Assembly (NCBI RefSeq): GCF_023517795.1
Contig: NZ_CP082928.1
Coordinates: 992,001 to 1,056,000, forward strand
Source: Pseudomonas fulva
GTDB lineage: Bacteria > Pseudomonadota > Gammaproteobacteria > Pseudomonadales > Pseudomonadaceae
Length of the DNA: 64,000 nucleotides
Reading direction: 5' to 3'
Shown here piece by piece: positions 56,206-64,000 of this stretch; position 1 is the first letter of the stretch, and every line of letters begins with the position of its first letter. The translations under genes were made by a program, and so were the position numbers. The notes below the pieces were generated by a model, which searched no databases, was not told where the DNA came from, and saw nothing but the letters and a program-made list of their open reading frames with translations.

Positions 56206-58296
56206 ATGACTGCACCACGACCTTCACGTCTGCTGCTGCCGCTGCTGTGCTGCGCGCCGCTGCTGGCAGGCGCCGCCCCCCTGACGCTCGAGCAGGCCCT
56301 GCAACAGGCCGACGACGGCAGCCCGGCGGCCAATGCCGAATTGCAAGCGCGCTACGCGGCCCGCGACCAACGCCAGAGCGAATCCGGCTGGGAGATGTTC
56401 GGCAACGCCAACGTCGGCCGTTACCGCGAACTGGTGACCGACGACGTGCGCGACGATTACTACGGGCGTAGCTTCGCGGTCGGCGTGCGCTACCCGCTGC
56501 TCGGCAGCCTGCGCCGGCGCATGGACGCCGTGCGCGACAGCGAGCGCGACATTCGCCTCGGCGAAATCGAGCAGGGCTATCGCCGCGCCCAGCAGCGCCT
56601 GGCCATCCGCAGCAGCTACGCCGACTGGTGGCGCGCCACCGAGGAGCAGCGCCTGTGCAGGGATGTCGAGCACGCCGCCCGTGAGGCCGAGCAGCAGGTG
56701 CAGGCACGCCTGGACGGCAAGTGGATCCTGCCGTCCGACGCCCAGCTGATGCGCAGCGAATGGACGGCAGTCACCCAGCGTTGCGCCATGCAGCAAGGGC
56801 TGCTGGAAGACATCCGCGCCAGCCTGCAAAGCCTTGGCGTGCAGGTCGACGGCAACGACACGCCGCTTGCCTCGGCCCTGGCCAGCGAGCCGCAACCCTT
56901 GCAGGCCTGGCAGCAGCAACTGGAAAGCAACCCACGGGTGGCCGGGCGCAACGCCGAGCTGGCCAACGCCGAGCTGGGCCGCAAGCAGCCCTGGTACAGC
57001 GCCATCGAGTCCTACGTCAACGTCGCCCAGACCCTGGAGCAGCGCAGCGGCGCCCCTGATGATGGCAGTGGCCTGAGTGCCGGCGTCACCTTCTCCGCGC
57101 CCTTCGACCTGCTCGACTACGGCTCGGCCCGCGGCCGCGAAGGCGAGGCGCGCTACCAGGCGGCCGTGCAGGCGCTGGAGCGCGAGCGTGGCGCTGTGCT
57201 GCGCGAACTGGGCAAGGTGCTGGAACAGCAACGCCGCGAGCTCAACGAATACCGGTGGCGCAGCGAACGCCGCGCCGCGCTGGACACCCTCATCGCCGAG
57301 CGCCGCCAGCGCGGCAGCCTGGATGCCGGCGAAGCCAGCCTGCGGCTGCTGCAGGCCGAGGTCGATCGCTACAACGCCGGTTTCGCGCAGATCTCCGCCT
57401 GGCACGGCGCCTGGCTGCAGGATTCGGCGCTGCGCCTGTTCGGTGATGACAGCCCGGGCTTCGAGCGCCTGCTCGGCAACCGCGTGCTGCACTGGCAAGG
57501 CGACAACAGCGTGATGCCGACCCAGGTGGCCACGCAGGCGCAATGGAGCCAGGGCGTGTACATCTGGGACAGCATCGCCCTGCTAGACCCAGGCCAGCGC
57601 CCTGGCCAACTGGACGCCCTGCAGCAGGCCGGCATCAGCCAGCTGCATGTCGGCCTGACCAGCCTGCAGGTCGCCGACATCCGGCGCACCCACCAGGCGC
57701 TGCGCGAACTGATCCAGGCCGCCCACGCCCGGGGCATGCAGGTCAGCCTGCTGCTCGGCGATCCGGACTGGATGAAGCCCCGCCAGCGCCAGGGGCTGAT
57801 CGAGCTGATCGGCCAGCTCCGCGACCTGCCGTTCGCGGCCCTGCACCTGGACCTGGAAGTCGAACAGCTGGGCTGGCCGGTGCCCGACGGGCGCCTGCGC
57901 GACTGGCTCGCCACCGTGCGCGAGGCCAAGGCCGCCGCGCCCTGGCCGATCAACCTGTCCAGCCACCCGCGCTGGTTCGACGAGCAGGCCAACCGCCAGC
58001 CCTGCGTGCCCTGCGAACTGCAGCGCATCGGGGTCGGCGAGATCAGCCTGATGATCTACACCCGCAACCCGCAAAGCAGCGCCAACCGGGCCCTGGCCAT
58101 CGCCAAGCAATGGCCGGCCCTGAAGCTGCGCCTGGCGCAGAGCGTGGAGGCCGATCAACCCGCTGACCTGAGCTGGGCCGACGCCTCCCACACACAATTG
58201 CAACAACAGGTAGTGAACTGGCAGAACGCTCTGCGCCCGGCTGGAGTGGGCGGTATCGACTGGCAATCCTGGACCGATTACCCGAGAAGCCGATGA
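56206..58296 (+). CDS. TolC-like outer-membrane protein fused to a TIM-barrel-like C-terminal domain
   Basis: A 696-residue exported protein (signal peptide after the ATG at 56206: RPSRLLLPLLCCAPLLAGA). Residues about 20-430 have the pattern of outer-membrane efflux proteins of the TolC type: LTLEQALQQA at the start, long helices (IEQGYRRAQQRLAIRSSYADWW; LERERGAVLRELGKVLEQQRREL) and a second internal repeat. The last 230 residues (from about 465) are a different domain: GVYIWDSIALLD, ARGMQVSLLLGDPDW, ALHLDLEVEQLGW, INLSSHPRWFD and GEISLMIYTRN, a beta/alpha rhythm as in TIM-barrel glycosidases. It probably exports and trims or binds the polymer made by the adjacent synthase. The next gene overlaps by ATGA. 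Confidence 0.75.
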   Translation: MTAPRPSRLLLPLLCCAPLLAGAAPLTLEQALQQADDGSPAANAELQARYAARDQRQSESGWEMFGNANVGRYRELVTDDVRDDYYGRSFAVGVRYPLLGSLRRRMDAVRDSERDIRLGEIEQGYRRAQQRLAIRSSYADWWRATEEQRLCRDVEHAAREAEQQVQARLDGKWILPSDAQLMRSEWTAVTQRCAMQQGLLEDIRASLQSLGVQVDGNDTPLASALASEPQPLQAWQQQLESNPRVAGRNAELANAELGRKQPWYSAIESYVNVAQTLEQRSGAPDDGSGLSAGVTFSAPFDLLDYGSARGREGEARYQAAVQALERERGAVLRELGKVLEQQRRELNEYRWRSERRAALDTLIAERRQRGSLDAGEASLRLLQAEVDRYNAGFAQISAWHGAWLQDSALRLFGDDSPGFERLLGNRVLHWQGDNSVMPTQVATQAQWSQGVYIWDSIALLDPGQRPGQLDALQQAGISQLHVGLTSLQVADIRRTHQALRELIQAAHARGMQVSLLLGDPDWMKPRQRQGLIELIGQLRDLPFAALHLDLEVEQLGWPVPDGRLRDWLATVREAKAAAPWPINLSSHPRWFDEQANRQPCVPCELQRIGVGEISLMIYTRNPQSSANRALAIAKQWPALKLRLAQSVEADQPADLSWADASHTQLQQQVVNWQNALRPAGVGGIDWQSWTDYPRSR

Positions 58297-59330
58297 AGAT
58301 ACGTTTCAATAGCCCGAAAGAACGACACCCGACCCAGGACCACGGCATGCAGGTGCTCTACGCCCCCGGCAAGCGCCTGGCCTTCCGCCTGCGCTGGTAC
58401 CTGATCCTGTTTCTGATCCTGCTGCCCGCCCTGTGGCTGGCCGGGCGCTACGGCCTCGAACTGATACGCGTCGAGGCGCCGGCGCTGGTGCGCCTGCCGA
58501 GCATGGAAGTGCGCGCCATGCAGCCCGGCCAGGTGAAAAGCATCCCGGTGCAGGCCGGCGATCACGTCGATGTCGGCACGCCGCTGGTGGAGCTCGACAA
58601 CCCCGAGTGGCGCCTGCGCCTGAACCTCCTGCAAGGCGGCGCAGCACCGGCTGCCGCGCCAGCTGGCGACCTTGGCACGCGCAACCGCGCCGTGCTGCAG
58701 AGCCTGGTCAGCCGTGCGGCGCAGCGGGTCGCCGACACCCGGCGCCTGGTCCAGCAAGGCGCAGCCACCCGTGGCGAGTTGGTCGAGGCACAGAACGCCC
58801 TGGACAGCCGCCAGGCCGAATTGCTGGCCTTCGAGCGTAGCCTGAGCGGCGGCGGCAGCAGTGAAGGTGAACGCTACGAGCGCCAGCAGCAGCTGGAGCG
58901 CCAGTGGCTGACCGGGCAGCTGGAGCAGATGAAGGTCAGCGGCAGCGAACCTGGCCGGGTCGCCGAAGTGGTTACCGCGCCCGGCGAGAACGTCGGTCCG
59001 GGCACCCTGCTGATGCGCCTGGAACGCAGCGGCCCGGCGCAGCTATGGGTGTACCTGGATCCCAAGGACGTCGAGCACGCCACTCCTGGCTCCCCCCTCG
59101 ACGTACGCCTGCCCGACGGCAGCTGGATCAGGGCCGAAGTGATCAACCCGGCGGAAAGCGCCAACCCACTGCCCAGCGATCTGCGCCAGCCGTTTCGCAG
59201 CCCCACCCGTGGGCTGATGGTGCCGGCGCGCTTCACCGAGCCGCTGGCCAACGAATGGCGCGTCGACTCGCTGCCGGTGCAGGTACGCTTCCCGAACGAG
59301 CATTTCACCCTGTTCGGTATGGGCTTCTAG
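58293..59330 (+). CDS. HlyD/Alg44-like membrane-fusion protein
   Basis: A 345-residue protein with one N-terminal membrane helix (WYLILFLILLPALWLAG, about 34-52) and a periplasmic part. A biotinyl-lipoyl-like hairpin (VRAMQPGQVKSIPVQAGDHVDVGTPLVELDN, read in pieces) is followed by a helical hairpin (about 125-210) and a second lipoyl half (VTAPGENVGPGTLLM). A C-terminal beta domain ends in VQVRFPNEHFTLFGMGF. This is the HlyD adaptor layout that links inner-membrane pumps to TolC proteins; the C-terminal domain also recalls Alg44. No PilZ domain is visible. It completes the four-gene operon. Confidence 0.82.
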   Translation: MKIRFNSPKERHPTQDHGMQVLYAPGKRLAFRLRWYLILFLILLPALWLAGRYGLELIRVEAPALVRLPSMEVRAMQPGQVKSIPVQAGDHVDVGTPLVELDNPEWRLRLNLLQGGAAPAAAPAGDLGTRNRAVLQSLVSRAAQRVADTRRLVQQGAATRGELVEAQNALDSRQAELLAFERSLSGGGSSEGERYERQQQLERQWLTGQLEQMKVSGSEPGRVAEVVTAPGENVGPGTLLMRLERSGPAQLWVYLDPKDVEHATPGSPLDVRLPDGSWIRAEVINPAESANPLPSDLRQPFRSPTRGLMVPARFTEPLANEWRVDSLPVQVRFPNEHFTLFGMGF

Positions 59331-59335
59331 GCTCA

Positions 59336-59464
59336 GTACGAAAAGTACCTGCGCTCGGTGATGCTTCGTTAAAAATCGGTTCGGACTGCTCATTTACAAC
59401 TCGTAAACTCCGCGTCCTCACCGATTTTTGCCTCGCCTGACCTTCGCTCGGAGACTTTTCGTAC
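59336..59464. repeat. Nested inverted-repeat element after the polysaccharide operon
   Basis: The outer arms gtacgaaaagt (59336-59346) and acttttcgtac (59454-59464) are perfect. The inner arms aaaaatcggt (59371-59380) and accgattttt (59420-59429) are perfect too. The 129-bp element starts 6 nt after the HlyD stop and can fold into a long cruciform or RNA stem. It could end the operon transcript or be an intergenic repeat. Confidence 0.75.
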
Positions 59465-59490
59465 AGACCCTGCACACAGGGTATGCGGCG

Positions 59491-59513
59491 TCCGCCTGTG
59501 CAAAGCAGGCGGA
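59491..59513. terminator. Hairpin between HlyD gene and sensor kinase gene
   Basis: A perfect 8-bp stem (tccgcctg with caggcgga) and 7-nt loop between two convergent genes. It has no strong T-run. Confidence 0.5.
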
Positions 59514-59534
59514 TGCGCTCTCAGCGCCACCCAA

Positions 59535-60896
59535 TCAGGCTACCGCGTCGGGAAAGCGGACCACCGCACTGAAGCCCCGGGGGCAGGCATTGCTGAAGCC
59601 GATGGAGCCGCCCAGCTGGCGGGCGATCATGCCGACGATGGCCAACCCCAAGCCGGCGCCCTGGGGATTGCCGGCGCTGTGGAAGCGCTCGCCAAGGCGC
59701 GGCAGGCGGGCTTCTTCGACGCCAGGGCCCTGATCGATGACCTGCAAATGCACGCCCTCGCCTTCCCGGCACACACGCACGCTCACCTCGCTGCCGGGTG
59801 ACGAGAAGGTCAGCGCGTTGCTGACCAGGTTCTGCAGCAGGATGACGATCAGGCCGCGATCGCCCCGAATCACCGCGGTCTCTTCGGCATCGAGGGCCAG
59901 GTCGATCCGCCGGTTGATCGCCAGCGGGGCCAGGTCGGCTAGTTCCTCACGCACCACGGCGGTCAGGTCCAGCGGCTGCAGGTTCTGCGCCGGCGCCTCC
60001 AGGCGCGCCATGGTCAGCAACTGGCTGGCGATACGGGTGGCGCGGTGCACGCCGTGCTTGAGGAACGCCAGGGCTTCTTCGCGCTCCTGGGCGCTCTCGG
60101 CTTGCTCCGCGTTACGCACATGGATTTCCAGAATCGCCAGCGGGGTGCGCAGCTCATGGGCGGCATCGGCGATAAAGCGCCGCTCACGTTCGAGCAGCGC
60201 GCGCAGCTGGCTCAGCACGTCATCCAGGGCCAGGCGCATGGGTTCCAGCTCCGGTGGCAGCGGCCCGGCCGGCAAAGGCTCGAGGCTGTGCTCCGGGCGC
60301 TCGCGCAGTTGCCGGGCCAGGCGCTGCAGCGGGCGCAAGCCCCAGCCGAGCAACAGCCAGATGAACGCGGCCAGCAGCGGCAGGCAGATCAGCGTCGGCA
60401 TCAGGGTGTGCTGGAGAATCTGGTGGATCAGATCCTGGCGCAGGTCTTCACGCTCGCCGACCCAGATGCGCAAACCGCCCGCGCTGTCGTCGAGCAGCAC
60501 GCCGCACCACTCCTGGTCGTCGACGAAGAAGTCGTGAATGCCCGGCGACGGCAGCTTTTCCAGGTGCGGCGCCTGCTCGGAACGCACCAGCAGGTTGCCG
60601 TCCTGATCCCACACCTGGAAGGCCAGGTTGATTTCGTAGGGGTGGGAGAACACGCCCTCGGCCGAGCGATCCAGGGCGCCATCCAGGGCCTGGCGGACGA
60701 ACTGCCAGTCCACCGGGCGGCCATCGGGCTGCTGCAGCATGCCCTGCAGCACCCGCGCGGCCTGCACCAGTTGGGCGTCATAGACCGCCTCGGTCTGCCG
60801 GTGGCTGTCGCGCAGGGCGAGCAGCACCAGGGCCAGGCTGCCGGCCAGCACCAGGGCGATGGTCGGTGCCAGGATGCGCGTGCGGATGGAAATCAT
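59535..60896 (-). CDS. Sensor histidine kinase (QseC/PmrB/BqsS-like)
   Basis: A 453-residue membrane kinase. TM1 about 10-28, a periplasmic sensor of about 135 residues, TM2 about 165-190, a HAMP-like linker (GLRPLQRLARQL), HisKA with H247 in DAAHELRTPLA, and HATPase motifs LVSNALTFSS, VIDQGPGV and AGLGLAIV. The ATG at 60896 overlaps the regulator stop (ATGA), so regulator and kinase are coupled. The periplasmic part has REDLR, not the RExxE iron motif described for BqsS, so the signal is uncertain. Confidence 0.9.
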   Translation of the reverse strand: MISIRTRILAPTIALVLAGSLALVLLALRDSHRQTEAVYDAQLVQAARVLQGMLQQPDGRPVDWQFVRQALDGALDRSAEGVFSHPYEINLAFQVWDQDGNLLVRSEQAPHLEKLPSPGIHDFFVDDQEWCGVLLDDSAGGLRIWVGEREDLRQDLIHQILQHTLMPTLICLPLLAAFIWLLLGWGLRPLQRLARQLRERPEHSLEPLPAGPLPPELEPMRLALDDVLSQLRALLERERRFIADAAHELRTPLAILEIHVRNAEQAESAQEREEALAFLKHGVHRATRIASQLLTMARLEAPAQNLQPLDLTAVVREELADLAPLAINRRIDLALDAEETAVIRGDRGLIVILLQNLVSNALTFSSPGSEVSVRVCREGEGVHLQVIDQGPGVEEARLPRLGERFHSAGNPQGAGLGLAIVGMIARQLGGSIGFSNACPRGFSAVVRFPDAVA

Positions 60897-61558
60897 GGTT
60901 TCTGCTCCACCAGGTAACCGACCCCGCGCACGGTGCGGATCAGCTCGCTGCACAGCTTGCGGCGCAGGTTGTGGATCAGCACTTCCAGGGTGTTGCCCGG
61001 GCCGCTTTCCTGCCAGCCATACAGCGCATTGGCGAGGCGCTCGCGGGTCACCACCACGCCGGGGCGAACCAGCAACTGGTGCAGCAGCTGGTACTCCATG
61101 GGTGTCATCGGCACGCTGCGGCCCTGGTAGCGAACTTCCTGGGTGGAGGGATCGAGGGTCACGCCGGCGAATTCCAGCACCGGCTGGGCGCGGCCCTGGC
61201 TACGGCGCAGCAAGGCGCGGATGCGCGCCTTCAGTTCCTCGGGGTCGAAGGGTTTGACCAGGTAGTCGTCGGCGCCGGCGTCCAGCCCCCCGATTCGATC
61301 GTCCATGGCGTCGCGGGCGGTGAGCACCAGCACCGGCACGGCGTTCTCGCTGCGGGCACGCAGTTGACGCAGCAGGGTCATGCCATCCAGGCGCGGCAGG
61401 CCGAGGTCGAGCAGCACCAGGTCGAACCGTTCGCTGCGCAGCGCGTGGGCGGCTTCGACGCCGTCCTCCAGCCAGTCCAGGGTATAGCCTTCGCCGCGCA
61501 GGGCGACGCGGATCCCGCGCGCCAGGGCACGATCATCTTCAACCAGCAGGACACGCAC
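60893..61558 (-). CDS. OmpR-family response regulator (PmrA/BqsR/QseB-like)
   Basis: A 221-residue regulator. The receiver has LLVEDD at the N-terminus, phospho-acceptor D51 in LLDLGLPRLDG, TARD and the VKPFD lysine. The C-terminal winged helix ends in the typical HNLRRKL...IRTVRGVGYLVE. A GTG start at 61558 is preferred because GAGG lies upstream and the product then starts directly with VRVLLVEDD. It is divergent from the PepSY gene; a TTAAG-N6-CTAAG box lies between. Confidence 0.92.
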   Translation of the reverse strand: MRVLLVEDDRALARGIRVALRGEGYTLDWLEDGVEAAHALRSERFDLVLLDLGLPRLDGMTLLRQLRARSENAVPVLVLTARDAMDDRIGGLDAGADDYLVKPFDPEELKARIRALLRRSQGRAQPVLEFAGVTLDPSTQEVRYQGRSVPMTPMEYQLLHQLLVRPGVVVTRERLANALYGWQESGPGNTLEVLIHNLRRKLCSELIRTVRGVGYLVEQKP

Positions 61559-61646
61559 GGCACGCACCTCGTCATCGATAAAACGGCGCCATGATGCGCT
61601 TCGCACGGCGCATTGGGCAGGGGTAGATGTTACCGAGCTTTGCCCA

Positions 61647-61662
61647 TTAAGGCTTTCCTAAG
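61647..61662 (+). promoter_or_regulatory. PmrA/BqsR-type box TTAAG-N6-CTAAG
   Basis: TTAAG (61647-61651), 6 nt, then CTAAG (61658-61662) match the direct-repeat site TTAAG-N6-TTAAG reported for BqsR and similar to PmrA boxes, with one mismatch. It lies in the divergent gap, 49 nt before the PepSY ATG and 88 nt before the regulator start, so the regulator probably controls both sides. Confidence 0.65.
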
Positions 61663-61711
61663 CTTCGCGTCGCAAGGTGCTACTCACCCCCCCATCATGA
61701 GGAGTCTCACC

Positions 61712-61978
61712 ATGCGTTACGCCGCACTGTTCGCCCTGCTGCTGGGCAGCCCACTGGCCATGGCCAGCACCGAATGCACCACTGCCGATCGCTCGACCTG
61801 GCAGAACCCGGAGCAGTTTCAGGAGAAGCTCAAGGAACAGGGTTACCAGATCAGCAAGTTCAAGATCACCGAGGGCAACTGCTACGAGATCTACGGCTTC
61901 GACAAGGACAAGCGCAAGGTCGAGATCTATCACGATCCGGTCAGCGGCAAAGCCATCAAGACCGAGATCGAAGACTGA
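61712..61978 (+). CDS. PepSY-domain periplasmic protein
   Basis: An 88-residue exported protein with signal peptide MRYAALFALLLGSPLAMA and one PepSY-type domain (PEQFQEKLKEQGYQISKFKIT, EIYGFDKDKRKVEIYHDP, GKAIKTEIE). GAGGAG precedes the ATG at 61712. Small PepSY proteins are common targets of BqsRS/PmrAB-like systems. Its stop overlaps the next start (TGATG). Confidence 0.88.
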   Translation: MRYAALFALLLGSPLAMASTECTTADRSTWQNPEQFQEKLKEQGYQISKFKITEGNCYEIYGFDKDKRKVEIYHDPVSGKAIKTEIED

Positions 61979-62517
61979 TGCACGCGGCGACGATACGACT
62001 CTGGGATCCGCTGATCCGGCTGTTCCATCTGTCGGTGGCCGGGGTCTTCGTCGCCAACTATTTGTTTACCGAGGAAGGTGACGACTGGCACACCTGGCTC
62101 GGTTATTACGCCTGCGCCTGGCTGGCGGTGCGCCTGGTGTGGGGCTTCGTCGGCCCGCGCAGCGCGCGCTGGACGGATTTCTGGCCGACCCGCGCGCGCC
62201 TGGCCAGTCACCTCGCTCAATTGCTGGAGGGCGAACCCCATCGCCGCCTCGGCCACTCGCCGCTTGGCGCCCTGGTGATGCTGCTGATGATGACCGCCAT
62301 CGCCACCCTGGGCATCAGCGGCTTTCTGATGCAGGAGGTCGATGCCCTGTGGGGCGCCGACTGGCCGCTCACCCTGCACACCTGGGCGGCCAACGGCCTG
62401 GCGACGCTGGTGGTCATCCACATGGCCGCGGCCGTGATCGAAAGCCTGCACCTGGGCGAGAACCTGCCGTTGTCGATGATCACCGGTAAACGCCGCGCCC
62501 CTTCCGACCATCGCTGA
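61978..62517 (+). CDS. Cytochrome b561-family membrane protein
   Basis: A 179-residue four-helix membrane protein. WDPLIRLFHLSVAGVFVANY is the typical first helix with its haem-ligand histidine. A histidine in HTWLGYY and a pair in the last helix region (LHTWAANGLATLVVIHMAA) supply further ligands. It is a di-haem b-type electron carrier of the inner membrane. PepSY plus cytochrome b561 next to a two-component system is a recurrent pattern in pseudomonads. Confidence 0.9.
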   Translation: MHAATIRLWDPLIRLFHLSVAGVFVANYLFTEEGDDWHTWLGYYACAWLAVRLVWGFVGPRSARWTDFWPTRARLASHLAQLLEGEPHRRLGHSPLGALVMLLMMTAIATLGISGFLMQEVDALWGADWPLTLHTWAANGLATLVVIHMAAAVIESLHLGENLPLSMITGKRRAPSDHR

Positions 62518-62527
62518 GACTCGACCC

Positions 62528-64000
62528 ATGCTGACCCTGCTTGCGCCTCGCCGTGCCAGCGCCCCGCGTGCCTGGCTGTCGCTGCTTGCCCTGGCCACCC
62601 TGAGCTGCGGGCTGTTACTGGCCGATGATTTTCTGCAGCAACTGTTCACACCGAACAACCATGCCGAGCTGGAAGTGGGTTACGTGGTCGTGCTGTGGCT
62701 GTTCAGCCTGGGGCTGTGGCTGTGCAACCTGCGCCCGCTGAGCATGGGCATCCTGGCGCTGTTCGCGGTGATGCAACTGATGCAGCTGGCCAATATCAGC
62801 TTCTTTGGCGAACCGCTGACCGCCATCGACATCCAGTCGCTGCTCAACGACCCCGGCGAGGTGCGCGAGACCGCTGCGCACAGCTTCGCCGAGCACTGGC
62901 CGGTGCTGCTCTGCGTGGGCATCCCCTACGGCCTGCTGCTGGCCCTGCACGGGTGCCTGCCCGGCCGGGTCAACCTGCCGCAGAGCCGCTGGGCACTGGT
63001 GCTGATCGCCGTGGTGCTGCTCTCCAAACCCTACCGCGCCAGCTACCGCAACCTCGACTCGTTCGCCGCCAGCCCCAGCCGCAGCGCCCTGCACAACAAC
63101 CTCAACGTGTTCTCCGCCTGGGCGGTGCACCTGGCCTTCAAGCCGGAAGTCGAGCTGCCGCCCACCCCCTTCGCGCCCTATGCGCTGAGCCCGAGCATGA
63201 GCCAGGCCAAGCATGTCTGGCTGGTGGTCGCCGACTCGCTGCGCAGCGATCGCCTTGGCGTGTTCGGCTACGGTCGTGATACCACGCCGAAACTGGCCGC
63301 CTACCTGCGCGACCATCCCAGCGCCTTTGTGCGCCCCGGCATCGCCGCCGGGGTGGCCACCGACGTCAGCCTGCCCTACCTGATCAACCCGATTCGCGAG
63401 CCCGGCAAGGATGCGCTGCTGCGCACCGGCGAAATCAACCTGTTCCGCTTCGCCAGGCAGGCGGGCTTTCGCACCCACTGGATCTCCTCCCAGGAATCCA
63501 AGCTGCTGGCCAACCTCGGCAGCCGTTACCTGGACGTGTCGATCACCCGCGAAGACCACCCGGTGCGTTTCCTCAAACAGCAGGATCGCGCCCTGCTCGA
63601 CGTACTCGACGGGCAGCGCTGGGCCGAACGCAACTTCGTGGTGCTCAACCTGCGCACCGCGCACCTGCCCTATGCGCAGAACTACCGCCACGAAAAAAAC
63701 CCGGCACCCTGGGTGGACCAGGGCCCGGAGGGCCAGAGCAACGCCTACGACAACTCGGTGCATTACCTGGACGGCCTGCTGGCCGAGGTGATCGCCGACT
63801 TCGACCGCCTGGAGGGCGAGCGCTACCTGATCATCACCGGCGACCACGGCCAGCGCCTCGGTGAGGGCGGCCACTGGGGCCACAACGACCTGGTGCCGGA
63901 AGTCAGCGACGTGCCGGTGATCGTCATCGGCCGCGAGGCCAAGGGCGAGACCATGGCGACGCTTTCAGCCGAGCGCTGGATCAGCCATTACGAAGCCGGC
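62528..64000 (+). CDS. Phosphoethanolamine transferase-like (EptA/sulfatase fold) protein, C-terminus cut
   Basis: The first 491 residues are in the window; the frame is still open at the right edge. Four to five N-terminal membrane helices (about 15-175) lead to a periplasmic sulfatase-fold domain from about 225. Motifs: VVADSLRSDRLGVFGYGRDTTPKL, the probable nucleophile T278 in ATDVSLP, and the metal motif TGDHGQRLGEGGHWGHN. Enzymes of this group move phosphoethanolamine to lipid A, LPS core or glycans. The neighbouring PmrA-like regulator and box support a role in envelope charge modification. The exact acceptor is not known. Confidence 0.85.
   Translation, partial: MLTLLAPRRASAPRAWLSLLALATLSCGLLLADDFLQQLFTPNNHAELEVGYVVVLWLFSLGLWLCNLRPLSMGILALFAVMQLMQLANISFFGEPLTAIDIQSLLNDPGEVRETAAHSFAEHWPVLLCVGIPYGLLLALHGCLPGRVNLPQSRWALVLIAVVLLSKPYRASYRNLDSFAASPSRSALHNNLNVFSAWAVHLAFKPEVELPPTPFAPYALSPSMSQAKHVWLVVADSLRSDRLGVFGYGRDTTPKLAAYLRDHPSAFVRPGIAAGVATDVSLPYLINPIREPGKDALLRTGEINLFRFARQAGFRTHWISSQESKLLANLGSRYLDVSITREDHPVRFLKQQDRALLDVLDGQRWAERNFVVLNLRTAHLPYAQNYRHEKNPAPWVDQGPEGQSNAYDNSVHYLDGLLAEVIADFDRLEGERYLIITGDHGQRLGEGGHWGHNDLVPEVSDVPVIVIGREAKGETMATLSAERWISHYEAG

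Overview
The window is a piece of a GC-rich (about 65 %) gammaproteobacterial chromosome, almost certainly a Pseudomonas. The evidence is the gene set and order: ladS next to thiD-thiE-hemL, then the miaB-ybeZ-ybeY-corC-lnt and leuS-lptE-holA-sltB3 runs, dapC beside glnD, dapD-csdA-csdE-tcdA, and an NdvB-type glucan synthase beside dapE. From memory of the P. aeruginosa PAO1 map these are three separate blocks (around PA3658-3668, PA3974-3992 and PA1162-1164), so this genome is rearranged relative to PAO1. It is not P. aeruginosa itself; I cannot name the species.

Layout. 1-7.0 kb: end of glnD, a dCache chemoreceptor, dapC, an NPPY methyltransferase and a haem-oxygenase-like diiron protein. 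7.2-12.1 kb: a stress island with Mn catalase, a YciE-type ferritin-like protein, a tiny KGG (YciG) protein, DUF4142 and DUF1264 proteins, and a frameshifted metallo-beta-lactamase-fold gene. 12.1-33.5 kb: ladS, a metal/siderophore-type binding protein, thiamine and haem genes, the miaB-to-lnt cluster, leuS-lptE-holA, arfA and sltB3. Two copies of a 268-bp terminal-inverted-repeat element lie in opposite orientation in this block. 33.7-46.2 kb: acyl-CoA dehydrogenase, CPA1 antiporter, Spx/YffB-like protein, dapD, csdA-csdE, tcdA, ndvB, dapE, rlmA. 47-49.9 kb: pntAA-pntAB-pntB transhydrogenase. 50.3-53.4 kb: a DUF1127 gene and a DUF2388-DUF2388-DUF4105 operon.

The most unusual part is 53.5-59.3 kb, a tightly packed four-gene operon. 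It encodes a zinc-ribbon (TackOD1-like) protein with a degenerate GGDEF domain that keeps the RxxD c-di-GMP inhibitory site, a processive GT2 membrane glycosyltransferase, a TolC-like outer-membrane protein fused to a C-terminal TIM-barrel-like domain, and an HlyD-type membrane-fusion protein. Together these look like a compact exopolysaccharide synthesis and export machine under c-di-GMP control. Its upstream region carries an AlgU-like promoter match and an inverted repeat covering the Shine-Dalgarno of the first gene.

59.5-64 kb is an envelope-modification locus: an OmpR-type regulator and sensor kinase, divergent from a PepSY protein, a cytochrome b561 and a phosphoethanolamine-transferase-like sulfatase-fold protein cut by the window edge. 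A TTAAG-N6-CTAAG box of the PmrA/BqsR type lies in the divergent region. A second highlight is arfA (32.0 kb), which carries a perfect intrinsic-terminator hairpin inside its coding sequence, the hallmark of its tmRNA-dependent control. No rRNA, tRNA, CRISPR array, intact transposase gene or prophage was seen.
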